Shown here piece after piece: positions 11,026 through 23,036 of a stretch of 64,000 nucleotides of DNA (the stretch's first letter is position 1; each line of letters starts with the position of its first letter). The DNA comes from Dreissena polymorpha (Eukaryota; Mollusca; Bivalvia; Myida; Dreissenidae): positions 26,764,972-26,828,971 of the forward strand of contig NC_068356.1 in NCBI RefSeq assembly GCF_020536995.1, read 5' to 3'. The notes below the pieces were generated by a model. It made no database searches, was not told where the DNA came from, and was given only the letters and a program-made list of their open reading frames with translations. A program made the position numbers and the translations under genes.

Positions 11026-12330
11026 ACCACATATAGAGCGCGAAGCGCGACACGTATTATTGATTGTAACAATGACTTGCGATAGTTGTTGTTTTTTTGT
11101 TTTTTTTATCAAGTGCACCGGGATTGTCTCCCATATGGCCATCGCCCCCAGAAAGACGTGTTAGTTGGTTACGGGGGATAGTGCAAGATACAGGAGACAC
11201 CCCGTTCCAGAGGTGACCCTGGGTCTTTTAGTGCCCGGTGTATAACACCTAGTACACTGCACCTCGGTTTAACGTCTCATGCGAAAGACAAATAAGTAAG
11301 TTAGGTGCAGCGGGGGATCGAACCAGCGATCTCTGGATTGTGAAGCCAGTGTGTTACCACTAGACCACGGATCCGCTACTGACTTGTGATAAAGGAAGCA
11401 GCCGCTTATCAAGGAGGAGCAGTGTCCCAGCAAGCCGTTTCCCTAGAGTCAAGCATTCCTCGGAGTTTGTTTTTTTTTAAGAACCACATATAGAGCGCAA
11501 AGCGCGACACGTATTACTATCCAGGTGGTATGTGCCCTTTAGAATTATCCGACCATTACGTCCATAGTTATCTTCCTTAGAATTTGAGAAATTTTAAAAT
11601 CGTTGTTCGAAGTCCAAAATTTTCATGCTATTGTTCCCAAACTTGCACAGGTTTTTTTATCAATGAGGACCCAACCCAAACTCTATATGAGCAATATCGG
11701 ACCATAAGTACAGAATTATGTCTCTTTGAATTTACAAATAAAAGTGAAAAACTGCTTGGTTAGGTGATTATGTCAACATTTTTCATCAGATTCTTTCCAA
11801 ACTTACAGTGTCTTCATATCAATGAGCATTTTTACCTCATTTAAAATGAGAAACATCGGGACAATAAGTCCAGATTTTTTTTTATTAAATTTGACAAAAT
11901 AAACAATTTCCACATGTTTTAAAGATTTCACAACTTTCGTCTGAAATTTTTATAAACTTGTTAAGTGTTTTATATCAGTATTACTCGAATCCTATTGAAA
12001 ATGATGAATATCGGAGCAATAAATCTATAATGATCATTTACTGAATTTCAAAGTATTGTGAAATGCAGCTTCTTCATGCAATTTACAGTTTTCCTTCATT
12101 TTGTTTTCAAACTTTTACAGTGTTTTCATATCAATGAGTACTCAACCCCTATCGTAAATGAGCAACGTAAGAATAAGTTCAGAATCATCTCCCTTTGAAG
12201 TTGAGAAAAATATGAAATTACGCTTACAAGATGAAGCAGATTTTTTAAAACCTACACAGTTATGTTCCATTAATGAAAACTGCACACGGATGCCAGTAAA
12301 AAATGAACTTTTACAATGAAATTCCCGACG
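11026..12330 (+). repeat. Repeat family with duplicated 33-bp start and ~155-bp tandem units
   Basis: A 33-bp word beginning 'accacatatagagcgc' occurs at 11026-11058 and again at 11483-11515 with one difference. From about 11540 to 12330 there are around five units of 150-160 bp marked by 'atcggaccataagtacag'-type words (near 11544, 11697, 11849, 12009, 12163) and 'catatcaatgag' words. The right edge has 'ttcgatgctttgcatcaa'. The first copy of the 33-bp word is followed by a SINE insertion. Confidence 0.7.
11085..11379 (-). mobile_element. tRNA-derived SINE with 12-bp target duplication
   Basis: Read on the minus strand, it starts with a tRNA-like head: box A-like TGGTCTAGTGG, box B GGTTCGATCCC, and a degenerate anticodon loop containing CAC. 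It runs through an unrelated body and ends in an A/T-rich tail after 'gggagacaatcccggtgcac'. It is flanked by TGACTTGCGATA (11073-11084) and TGACTTGTGATA (11380-11391), one mismatch, as expected for LINE-mediated insertion. The SINE family is not assigned. The near-identical duplication suggests a fairly recent insertion. Confidence 0.8.
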
Positions 12331-12660
12331 CCCTTCGATGCTTTGCATCAATATTTATCTTGTAACTGTTCTTGAATAAACTAAATATATCATATACGTG
12401 AGTTTACCAGGTTTAAATGAGTTGGAACTTACTTCCAACATGGCGTCGTTTTTGTGTTTATCGTGAAGGAGTATATTCACCCGGTAAGCAACTTTGTATT
12501 AAAATTATTTAAATTAATACGCCTTTTGGCTATAAGGTATTTGTGCTGTCCCTCGGTTTTTTGTTTTAAGATCGTAGACGTCGGGATGAATAAAGTTTTG
12601 ATTTTTTTATTCAATATAAAACATACAATGTATACATGTATATGATCATATAACTAAGTG
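12331..12660. other. Short intergenic stretch, nothing recognised
   Basis: AT-rich, no supported feature. Confidence 0.35.
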
Positions 12661-15600
12661 ATATCATATAGCAGCAATAATGTTTAAACATATCATACAA
12701 GATATGCTAATATATATTTTTTGACCTTGTGGTTTCTTTTTGATTAAAAAAAGAGAAAATGTTGATTATGTATTATTTTTCTTTGGAAGGATGTGGAAAA
12801 AAAGAAACAAAAAAAACCCAAACAGAATAGTTATGCTAAGGATGAGTTGCATAGAGTGAAAGAAAGCATACTGGACATGTTTATGAAAGTTTAATGTGTT
12901 TCCATTTTTGTTCAAATACTGTGAAACCATTTATTTTCGTCAGCACGAAATTTCGTCCTTTTTTCAAAAAATGACTATTTCGTCAGCACTTAAATTCGTC
13001 CATTTCTGGTTTTGAAAAAAAGCGCCCGATTTGTTTGTAATGTTTGTAATACATGTAATACGCGGTTGCGAAAAAATCGTGCTGGGGAAAAAGGGGTGAC
13101 ACTTGGTAGTCACTTGCAGGAGGTGGGCCTTGTTTGGCATATGCCAATTAACAAGTCTGTTATTTCAGGTGATAGTAACTGTCCCTTATTATGTTATGTC
13201 ATTGACACGTTCTTTGTTATGATTAGCTGATAAGTGCGACTGAATAACCGTTAACGAGTGTTTTGAACAACGAAGCCAATTGCCAATTAGTCTTTTTCAT
13301 TTACAATCACGGTCAAACTGATAACAATCTTACCTTTATCGGCGCCAATTAGAGGAGGTGCGAACATTATGGGTTATAATTAGCGTAAGCAAATTATTTT
13401 TTTCTGGAGTGGAACGCTGCATTTATTGATAAACAACAGTATTAAATCTAAAAAAAAATGTTTTTGTTTAAAAAAAACAGAGGTACGGGTTTTTATGTAT
13501 ATGAACAAAAATAGTAGATGCAGTTAAAACCAAACAACCAAACACAAAACAATATGTTCTTTATTAATTTGTAATAAAAGCGCAGAATATATTTCAGTCA
13601 GATGTTGATCACACCTCGTCATATTTTAATTGCGTTTAATAGTATTGTCTTTCTTCCGGATTCGCAGCGTGTTGGTTGTATAATCTGCAACACCCCTGAA
13701 AAACACAATACACACAATGGGTAATAAAGTTGTTAACAATTAGCGCTAATCAACACAATTATACCTAAACGAAGCCGACGCATTCGATACAAACCGTATT
13801 GCATTCGCGTTTTACAGGAAATGTCAGTTGTCAGTACACTGTATAATGTACACCCCTTTGTGTCAAAACCGGATTTAACTTGAGTGTGAATAGTCGACTG
13901 TTTTATGTTCTTTGTATCAATACCATCCGGGTATCTGTACTAGAAGTATACCAGTCTACAAACAAGGTGCGCGCTTCCGCATATGGGTATTCGGACGTTC
14001 AAAAAATTGTCCTACGGTTAAGCGTTCATTCCGTCGAACGCATTTAGCAATATAACTCGATTTTTTTTTAAACTATTTCTTTACTTGCAAAAAATACTAG
14101 TGGCTTTTAACTTACGTTGCAATCTGTTTTTACTCGCCCTGTGTATATGCGTGGATTACGCTGGATTTAAATGCCTCATGTCTACGGTAATTCAGTCTTA
14201 TTTGTTTCAAATAAGGGACATGATTGTTCGTTAGGATCTTGAATTCGTCCATCGGTCGAAGAACGAAAAAGACGAAAATTAATGTCTGGCGAATAATAAT
14301 GGTTTCACAGTATATGAAGTTTGCAATTGTTTAGGGCAATTCCTTTTTCAATTTGAATCTTCCGTTTTAAATAATTGGTAAAACAGTTCATTGAAGGTCT
14401 TTGTTTTCTGTATTTCATGCTGAATATAAAATATTTTATTAATATAATTATGTAATTCACAACGTTATTAACCTCTTGTATTTTAAAGGTATTTACCCCT
14501 AAACCGATATCTAAGAGAGATAGTTTAACAATTAATTGTTGTTTCTCTAGAAAGGTTGTCAATTGATTCCATAGAGGTTGAATATGTTTACAGTCCCAGA
14601 AAAGGTGTTCTATTGTTTCAATATGTTCACTACACATATCACATAAATTCGTGTTGGATAGGTTGCATTTAAAAAGATGTTTATTTGTAGCCATGATTCT
14701 CTGGATGTATTTATTTTGAAAGTTTCTCAGTGTGCTATCAGTAGTTGATTTTTATGGCATGACACATATTTGTTTCCAATTAAATTCTTTTTCTCCAAGA
14801 AAGTTTTGCCGTTTAGTTTGAGCTTTAGAGATTTCGGCAGGGTTTTTAATTTGAAGTGTGTAAAATATTTTGTTCGTTTTTGTTTGTTTTGCAATTATGT
14901 TTTCTACGAATATTTTTTTAGTACATGGTGTGTTATTTGTATTGGTTACTGCTTTAATATGTATGGGTATACTTTTGATCAATGTGTAGTACATCAGGAA
15001 ATTACTCGTAGGTATTCCGAATATGTAGCAATGTAGCATTAGTTATCAAAAGAATAGAAGTCGTTGATTCTGAAGTCGTACAATTGATATACGTATTCTA
15101 TGTTTCGTTCGAATCAATGTTTATAGAATAACGTTTTATTGTAAGTAGTTATGTCTTTATTGTTCCATAGAATGATTTTACTGTTTATTTTGGTTTCTAA
15201 ATGATGAGTAAATTTACACCATGCCGATAGAACATTCGATAGAAATATGTTTTGGGTTGATATTTCATCTTACATTCAAAAAGTAAGGAGTCACCATATT
15301 TTTTTAAGAATTGTCTGGTAGAATAATTTCCATTTTCTCGTATTCGTATTATCTAAATATCTTTTAACCAAACTGCATTTGATTGCATTCAGGAATGAAT
15401 CTATATCCGTTAGTCTGATACCTCCATTTTCTACTGATTGAATTGATTGAGTTCGCTTAATTTTATCAGGTTTACCGTCCCATATGAAATTAAATATTTC
15501 TGATTTTATATCTTCAATAATATCATTTGGTGGGTTTGGGAGGACTGTCAGTGTATAAATTAATTTAGGGAGTGCAAACGTTTTCAACACGGTGTTTTTT

Positions 15601-15700
15601 TCCAATTAATGTGATTTTACGATGCTGCCATGATTTTAAGCAATTTTTTAATTTGTGTAGCTTTGGTAATATGTTTAAATAAATAAAGTTATTGAAAGAA
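12660..15700 (-). pseudogene. 3' half of an L1/Tx1-like LINE, interrupted by a DNA element
   Basis: On the minus strand, 15605-15291 encodes the block after the reverse transcriptase (FNFIWDGKPDKIKR, ENGGIRLTDIDSFLNAIKCS), and 14694-14311 encodes a CCHC-type knuckle (LCDMCSEHIETIEHLFWDC) typical of this LINE group. About 15700-15606 continues upstream (KLKNCLKSWQHRKITLIG), shifted by one extra A in a 7-A run. Stops and frame changes occur between 14700 and 15290, so the copy is dead. The C-terminus is split: after the inserted element (12919-14310) it resumes as FEQKWKHIKLS and ends at a TAA at 12881-12883. The 3' end lies roughly at 12660-12760. Confidence 0.8.
12919..14310. mobile_element. 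TA-flanked terminal-inverted-repeat DNA element, non-autonomous
   Basis: The left end CTGTGAAACCATTTATTTTC and the right end (complement CTGTGAAACCATTATTATTC) form inverted repeats of about 20-30 bp with a few mismatches. TA dinucleotides flank both sides (12917-12918 and 14311-14312). Removing the 1,392-bp element plus one TA restores the LINE frame exactly (HI then FEQKW), which fixes the boundaries. TA duplication fits a Tc1/mariner-like or other TA-targeting superfamily. There is no transposase inside. The 72-aa open frame at 13012-13230 resembles nothing known. Confidence 0.85.
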
Positions 15701-15887
15701 AACCGTCTACAATTTATGTTGTCTTCTTACAAAATATCGAGAAACTGGATAAACAAATATCATTTCTCTTATACTAATCAGTATTGACGCATGTGAAAAG
15801 TGAAATATAACTAACAATACGATTATTTCATTTTCCCGATGCCGTTTCATCTCCGATACATTATTAATTGCCAAAAAAAGGTTTAAC

Positions 15888-15922
15888 CCACCCCCCCCCC
15901 CACCCCCCACACACACACACAC
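15888..15922. repeat. Simple repeat: C-run followed by (AC)n
   Basis: A run of about 14 C, a short CA-interrupted C run, then about nine AC repeats. It is a low-complexity microsatellite. Confidence 0.9.
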
Positions 15923-18595
15923 TGGGACTATTTGCAGTTGTATTAATATCTTTATCAATCCCCTTAAAATCAACAATTTGAGTTTGTCTCCTGTTAGTGT
16001 CTAAAATTAATAACTTGCATTATTTGTATAAATAATGATGTACTTATAGCTAAGTTATTGTTCTGCATAATAAAAGTAATTAATTTATATTCTAGTTCAA
16101 TATGGATGTATTATTTACTCAAATGGCGCAATATCTTCAACAAATCTAAAAGTTAAGTATTAGTCAATGTCAAAGGTCGTTGTTTGTAACTCTTACAATA
16201 TACATGTTACGCTTTAACTGTTTCGATATACAAACCATCTAATTGACTTGACGACGACTGCAATACAAGTAAACACACGCTAAAACGGATTCTTATAACG
16301 TATAAATGTTCGAGGAATAACAGGGAAAAAACAACATAAATAATGTGTCTGGATAAATAAAGGTTCCATGCACGTCGATTAAGCACAATGCGTTATGTAT
16401 TTTATGCATGCTAGACCTTTTACACGTGAAGGTATCCCCAATGATCAAGAAGATTGATCATAATTTATGGCACGTAACTTTCCTGTAATTCGTCCGTTGA
16501 AGGGAAATGGTTTAAATTGGACGGAAATCGTGCTTTTAGACGAACGATTTTCGTCTCAGTACCGGAAGATAATTATTGTTTTATTCATAGTTGAATCCTT
16601 TTTAATTTAGTGAGCTTTAAACATGAATGGTTATTCTACAACATTGCACGTTTATATCAAAAGTAGCTTACCAGCATTTGAAACGACAAAGGATAATAAA
16701 TAGAACTTTTTGTATTTGGACAAATCAATTATGTTTTGGGTTATTTGTTAATGGTAAGAAGTGAAAATGTAGAAAATAGGAACAAAAAATACAAAACATA
16801 TATAAAAGAAACAATAAGCATACCTAAAACAACGTTATATGTATTCTAATTTAAGTTTGGGTTTCGAAACTGTGACCATACGTTAAGTTAAAAGAACATT
16901 TTATCATACAGACAGACAAAATGTGTAATTTCCGTAAAACTTTACAGTTTGTGTCATTTTTAAAGAGTTGTATATATCCTTATGTCAACGTGAGTAAAAA
17001 CATTAATAGCTGAGTATCATATTGAAGAGTATCATTACATACATACATTAATTTAATTGTGACAGGAAACGAGATGTTGACCCATTTGGTCAAAAGATGA
17101 CTTTTATTGCTTATGAACGAACAAAATTTGAATTATCAAAAATCTGAAATTTGATAGCTTAATTCCAAATATTGACGAAGTTATGTCAAGTTTTATGGTT
17201 GAGGCCTTAACACCGATTTTGAACATTTGTCAAGAAAAAGCATTATGTCTTGATGATTTGCAGTACATGTTATGGCATATTTGGTGACTGTAATGCTCAC
17301 AACAAGTGCTTTTGTAATTTGAAAAACAAACAACGATGCATAAAGAAAGAAAAATATTATTCAAACAAAGCATTTAATATCATGGTTGTCATGGAAACGA
17401 AAAACCAGCGTATTTCATATATTTATCACGATGTCAGAGCAAGTCTCATTAGTAAAAAGCAGCGAAAGAAAACAGATGAGTAAGACAGCTTTTTATACTC
17501 GTACAATTTAATTGTAAAAGAAAAAAACAAATGAATGTTTAAAAAAATGCCTCCCGTGTGGCATATATGATACAGATTAGATGATATTCTCCAAACAAGC
17601 GAGCATCAAATCACTTTTTGTTCTCGAAAAATACAGTTATTTATATTTGTTTCCAATAGTTCTACAATATTTAGATAAGTGAAAAAACAAGGATATATTT
17701 TTTTTTAAATACAGATTACTATGGAAAAAACAAAATTGTGTTGCTGTTTTTTGTATTTAAATCCATTGGAATGCCGCTTAATACAGCACAAGTGATTGAA
17801 TGATATTTGAGATAACATGTCACTCGTTGAATTTCAGTTCACACACAGAAGAAATAGACACAATGTTTTACTTGTGTTGGTTTACACGGCTTCAATAACA
17901 TGTTGTCAAAAATTGAACAATATTTTCGGAAAGTTTAAACATACTTTTCAGATCTTATCATTGTACAACTCATAAAAAATAATGATGTTTTTTAATAAAA
18001 TTTGCACCTTATCACTACATACATGTATGGGATTAGAACAAAACATTAAGAACCAACCGTTTCAATTGAAGAACACAATTTCTTTCATCTACCTATAGAT
18101 TTTGTTCATACCGGTAATTAGAACAGTAGAAATAAAAGCTTAAAATAATAGATAATGTCTAAACCGTACTAAGTTAACATGGTTTACTTGAATGTAATTT
18201 TTTACCTGTATTGTAATGAGTGTGCAGAAACAACAAAAATGGATACATTATATCAAAAACGCTCTAAGTGACCACCCCGTCATTACTACCAACTCGCCAT
18301 GACGACCACAATGTTTCAATCCCAATGTTTCCTTCTTTATTTAAATGATCGTTACACACACTGATCTGATCAACCCACTGAAGGCTGTAAGGAAATTGCT
18401 CCAATTAGAACTATATTTAAAATGACACCCTAAAAACGACCAGTAACCTTTACACCTTACTTGATTAGAGGTTGTGGTTGGATTGTTTGCTGTTCACTGT
18501 ATGTCATGTGATTGCACGTAAAACGGATGTGTTTTTTTCTGTGCCGTACTTAAACTAAGTTCGTGGTGTTTTGAATGTTCGAACTATGAGGATTT
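15923..18595. other. Long AT-rich intergenic stretch, nothing recognised
   Basis: About 2.7 kb with no domain-bearing frame, RNA gene or repeat boundary that I can support. A 77-aa open frame at 17250-17483 is Lys/Cys-rich and matches nothing known. Confidence 0.4.
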
Positions 18596-18599
18596 ATAT

Positions 18600-20780
18600 T
18601 GTTCAAGGTCAGTGGTGATGAGTCTACATAATATATCGGAATAGTAGTGGAAACAATGGTGTTAATCCAATCAATGCAACATTGCAAAAACCAAAGAGGC
18701 CCGTTCAATGAGACCCTGATTTAGGACACTTCTTTCTCAATTATCGAGGTACGTAAGCTTACAAACTCTGTGATATATGGCAATGAAGCTAGTGATGTAA
18801 ACAAAACAAGCGTTTTCCTGAACAGTGGCGAATCATGCAATTCACCACAGGGCAGCACCATGGCGGGGTAGTAGCCAACGTTACAGGACGTCATAAATGC
18901 ATTAGAAGTTATAAGTGGGCGTCTTCCTACAGTTAGAAACGAATTACAATGCCTTACAAGATGGACCAGCGTATGTCAGTTTTGAAAAAGGACATTAAAT
19001 CCCTTTGGTTTGCTCCTGAGGATCGAGTCAATAGGGTATATGCGCGCTTATCGAAACTAGAACACATAACAGAGGGGCGGACCTAGCAGCGACAAAGGTC
19101 TCAAGATGGATAGATGGCTGTGAACCTGATCACGACAGTCTTCGAGGTGATATTCCTTATAAAAATCGCAGAGTATGCGGAACAATCTTATTTTTACTGG
19201 TGTTCCGAACGTTGATAGCGAGTCGCCTGATACCACAGACAATAATTCCATTGCGACGCCAGTGAAAACAACTGAATGGTACCAGCTACAATGGGTTTGT
19301 ACAGATTCCACCGGAAGTGGTTGCCAAACGTCGGAAGTTGCTTCCTAAAATGAAGTAGGCCAGAGCCAAAAGAAAGCGATCGGGGATCGATCGCGTATGA
19401 CACTCAGTGCTCAATTTGCATTCTTTTGTGGAATGAAAACGGCCTCGCGTTTTAAAAAATAAGTAACCATTCCATTGTGTTTATATTTAGAGTGTCCATG
19501 ATATGTCTTTTTTTATAAATCTTGGATGAATAGTTGTAGTGAAATCGATTTGAGTGGATACTTGTCTTTAACCTTCTTAAGAAAAATCTTTAGAAAAATC
19601 CAGCATAGAAAATCTCGAAGAAATAGCGTTGTCAATGTTATATGTGTTAAAGAAGAATAAGCTCATGGTAGTGTTATTGTAGAAATCATTATGGTCCAAT
19701 TATCTGGTTTAAACTAGACCTCACATATCGTGATACTCCAGTCGATTATTTTATTTGTTCAACTTATATATGGACGCATGAGTCTCCAGTATATAAGACC
19801 TTTTAAGTAGATTTGTTTGAACTTTTAGAAAATGATATTATTTATTTTTCTAAATATAGTAAAGTTTGTGTTGTTGGCGATCTCATTATTACGGTTGGTA
19901 ATAATTAGGCAATAACACACGGCAGAGCTGGGCCGGAGGTCTACAATCGGCCCGCTGCTAACATAAATATTAACAAAAAATGCGTCGCGAGCGGCCCGTG
20001 TTTCGTATCTGGCGGGCCAAATAACAAAAATCATATCTAGAAGAATCGGATCGCGCGGCTTATATTGATCGAAATGGCGTCAACGTTAAGACTTAGCCAA
20101 AGGTGAGCATTACAATCAAGCCACATATCTACGAAATAATCGAAAATAATGATTATTAGACATAGCACATAATTAGAACAATTAAACTTTCGATTGCAAC
20201 TGAAAATGTACTGTAGATAAGATAAATGTCACTCTTGAGACATAGCCCGAGTCATCAAAATAATTTAATAAACGAAAAGCGAACCTCAAAATGACAACTT
20301 TTTTCTGTTGTATGTAATAAATATTGCTTCGTCTGGATATCAGCCTTACAACGATGTCACGTATTTATGAAACTATGCGTTATGTTGGCGATTTCGCTCA
20401 GGGAATTTTTGTATGTTACCTGTATTTAGTACTGTTGTACAACCTATTGATAACTCAAGTAGAACATCAATTAATGACGTGTTGAATCGATTTACTGAAA
20501 TAATATAGTGTTGCTGACCCGCTTTGTTCTAAAACATGTGTTTTTTTAACACATCATACTTTCCGTGTAAATAGCTTTTTAAAGTATGCAGCATTGTTCG
20601 ATTACGATTGTATGAATAACAGTTGTGTCAGGACGCTTTACGTATTTTTAGCACAAGTAAAACAGTTATAAACTTTTCTGTAAAAGTAAGAGGTATTATA
20701 AGAAGAAAGCCTGTTGCTATTGGCAAAAAATACCGGAGATCGAAAATGTAAAAAAACATAAACAAATGTTTCTTACTCTT
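18600..20780 (+). pseudogene. LINE relic: ORF1, endonuclease and linker
   Basis: Fragments match the nearly complete LINE at 27.3-32.2 kb in order. ORF1 N-terminal pieces are near 18650-18860 (SDVNKTSVFLNSGES). A coiled-coil region covers about 18890-19100. SMRNNLIFTGVPN starts at about 19172, and KRRKLLPKMK lies near 19332-19358. Endonuclease pieces follow: SCSEIDLSGY near 19530-19560, KLDLTYRD near 19710, then FELLENDIIYF and VCVVGDL near 19820-19885. After a divergent stretch (about 19900-20320) the linker resumes (TSINDVLNRFTEII near 20460-20510; FCKSKRYYKKKACCYW near 20666-20715). Many frame changes and stops make it an old copy. Gaps may hold later insertions. Confidence 0.75.
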
Positions 20781-21410
20781 CATAATCGTAAACAAAATTT
20801 AAGGTGAATTCTTTCTAGTTCCTTAAATTTTTTATAACCCCAAACTTCACATGAACAGTTCAGTATTGGTGTTACAAATGCATCGACTAGTTGACGAAAT
20901 GTTTATGACGAATTATCAAAGTCGTTCCATTTGCAAAAAAAGAACATTTAAGGATTTGAATGCCTTTCCATGGAGATTCTCAATGTTTTTACAAAAGTTC
21001 CTTGTGTAATTAAATACATTTTTTTGTGTTATACTTACAGTTAGACACCACGTACCACGTATATGAAAACAAAAGATCGAAATGTCTCTGAGTTTCTTCA
21101 CGAGATTTACCTATAATAGCAATATAATCACCAAGAAACAACAAAAATCACACTTAAATCATCAATACTTAAGCCTGCACCAATGTTGTGCTGCAAATAA
21201 AGCTATTAATCTAATAAATAATACAATTTATAGAGGTGACATCACCTCCCTTCGTTCTTAACCAACAACAAAGAAAAGCATACCTCAGCACAAGATGTTA
21301 CATGTTGGTACGTGTCTTTAACAATTCTAAGTAGTTTCCATCTATGCCAATATTATTCATTTTTAACCAAAATGCATTTCTATTAAAACAAGAAACCGTC
21401 GGAGACGGGT
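20780..21410 (-). pseudogene. LINE reverse-transcriptase relic in opposite orientation
   Basis: Read on the minus strand from 21400: CFNRNAFWLKMNNIGI, then LQHNIGAGLSIDDLS, GKSREETQRHFDLLF, ENLHGKAFKSLNVL, FVTPILNCSCEVWGYKK and ELERIHLKF. These match, in order, the RT palm, the FADD-motif region and the post-RT domain of the LINE ORF2 at 28598-32041. It meets the plus-strand relic at about 20780, so the two pieces are tail to tail. Stops and frame changes show decay. Confidence 0.75.
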
Positions 21411-21945
21411 GATGCTCCCCAAATGTTTTTTTGTCACAATATTGCACTATATATTCAGATAAAAGGAAACGTCTTGAGAGCACAGTAGTAGGGGGAACAA
21501 GAATTTTTTATATAAAATTTTCAAAGGGCCATAACTCTGTGAAAAATCATCCGACCAGAACCTGCTGATAATATGCACATCTCCTCTTGGTAGTGAAGCT
21601 TCCCATAAAGTTTCATTGAATTCCGGTCATTAGTTGCTGAGAAATAGCCCGGACAAAAATTGCACTATATGTACAGTTAATGGAAAATTTCAAAGGGTCA
21701 TAACTCTGTGAAAAATCATCCGACCAGAACCCGCTGAAAATATGCACATATCCTCTTGGTAGTGAAGCTTCCCATAAAGTTTCATTGAATTCCGGTCATT
21801 AGTTGCTGAGAAATATCCCGGACAAAAATTGTGCATGGACGGACACACGGACGGACACACGGACGGACACACGAACGGACACACGGACGGACAGACGAAG
21901 CGGCGACTATATGCTCCCCCAAAAAAAATTTGTGGGAGCATAAAA
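21410..21945 (+). repeat. Two ~167-bp units, a GGACGGACACAC minisatellite and a terminal hairpin
   Basis: Units at about 21520-21660 and 21687-21830 share 'ggtagtgaagcttcccataa' and 'attccggtcattagttgctg' with few differences. They are followed at 21836-21893 by about five copies of a 12-bp GGACGGACACAC motif. A hairpin closes the end: TATGCTCCC and GGGAGCATA around an A/T loop (about 21908-21941). A matching 'tgctcccc' lies at the left edge near 21412. It appears inserted beside the LINE relic. Confidence 0.75.
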
Positions 21946-22024
21946 ATGTCAAAATATTGAATCATGACGTAAAGCCTCATATTTTCATTGAGGTTCTTTT
22001 GGAGGAAATGCTAAAACTGTGAAA

Positions 22025-22240
22025 AAAATAATGATGTTTGGATTGCTAACGAGGATCGGGCTAAAGCCGACGAGCTGCATGACAAGGGTACATACCTCAA
22101 ATCGCATTCGATTAGGAACAACCTTATCTTAACGAACATTCCAGGCGACAATGCGACCGAAAATGAAACCGCGGAAGTCTCAAACGCAAACCGAGAGAAC
22201 ATATAGTCAGCTCTGAAGCCCTCTACAGAAAATGTGGATG
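22025..22240 (+). pseudogene. LINE ORF1 fragment
   Basis: Translation gives ANEDRAKADELHDKGTYLKS then HSIRNNLILTNIPGDN and TENETAEV, parallel to the ORF1 segment at about 28090-28270 of the nearly complete LINE (coiled-coil end followed by the RRM-like start). One in-frame stop lies near 22204. It is part of a relic whose remainder is missing. Confidence 0.65.
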
Positions 22241-22242
22241 CC

Positions 22243-22315
22243 AACCGGTTCGATCGCACCGGGGGTGAACAACTTGTATCACGTGACCGCAAAAGTCAAC
22301 GCCGGTTGAAGAAAC
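22243..22315 (-). repeat. Antisense copy of the LINE 5' leader segment
   Basis: About 65 bp here match the reverse complement of 27362-27437, just upstream of the LINE ORF1, at roughly 80% identity by eye (shared core 'tcacgtgacc' then 'caaaagtcaacgc'). It directly follows the sense-orientation ORF1 fragment. A plausible splice donor (AAG|GTAAGT) lies at 22340, just after it. Confidence 0.6.
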
Positions 22316-22344
22316 AGTCTGTAATCTTGCACATTAAGGTAAGT

Positions 22345-23036
22345 TTTGTTGTTTTTTCATATGATCGAAATTTCAGTTTTAAAAAAGTGGTAGCCTATGA
22401 CACAGTATACTAAATAAACTTTTATTTGAAATGATTCGATTGCCTTTACTGTTTCCACTTTCCGATAACACTTCGACACAAAATTCTGAAATGCAATGCA
22501 AACGCTGTTTGTTCATGTGGTTTTGATGATTTTCTTTAAAAAATATTGGTTTAACGCCTGAATTAGTATGATTTACTCTTCATTATAATATATTTAATAA
22601 CATTAATGACAAAAATAGCGGAGCAATTTGAAAAATATCATATGTTTTGTTTTGTATTGTTTTGCAAACGCAGGTTGGTATTTCTTGAGCAATAGGAAAT
22701 GGCAAACGAAGGTTGCGAAAATATTCAAAGGATAATGAAACGCACACTGTACACATTTTTTAAAGTCTTCAAAATTATGATAAAATTTCAAATACGAAAA
22801 TATTAACTATTCAAAACAATATATGACTACGGAACTTCAATTGACGCTATACCCGCCAAAACTCACGAAAATCCCGTGCATTAGTAAACACGCATGTTTA
22901 TTGACATGTGACGAAAAGAATAAAATATTGTGTCACATCCAATCACTTGCGTTTCATATCTCTTTTAGTATAGTCTTAAAAACTTTATATACATTTTAGA
23001 AATATATTTTAACAAATAGTAATTCTTTTATTACAG
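22345..23036. other. Presumed intron or spacer before the zinc-finger exons
   Basis: AT-rich, no coding signal. It runs from a GTAAGT donor at 22340 to a TTACAG acceptor at 23031-23036 that precedes the first zinc-finger exon, so it could be an intron. Confidence 0.35.

Noticed and set aside
18600-21410. Twin-priming inversion
   Set aside because: Twin priming places the 5' ends of the two parts together, whereas here the 3' sides meet.
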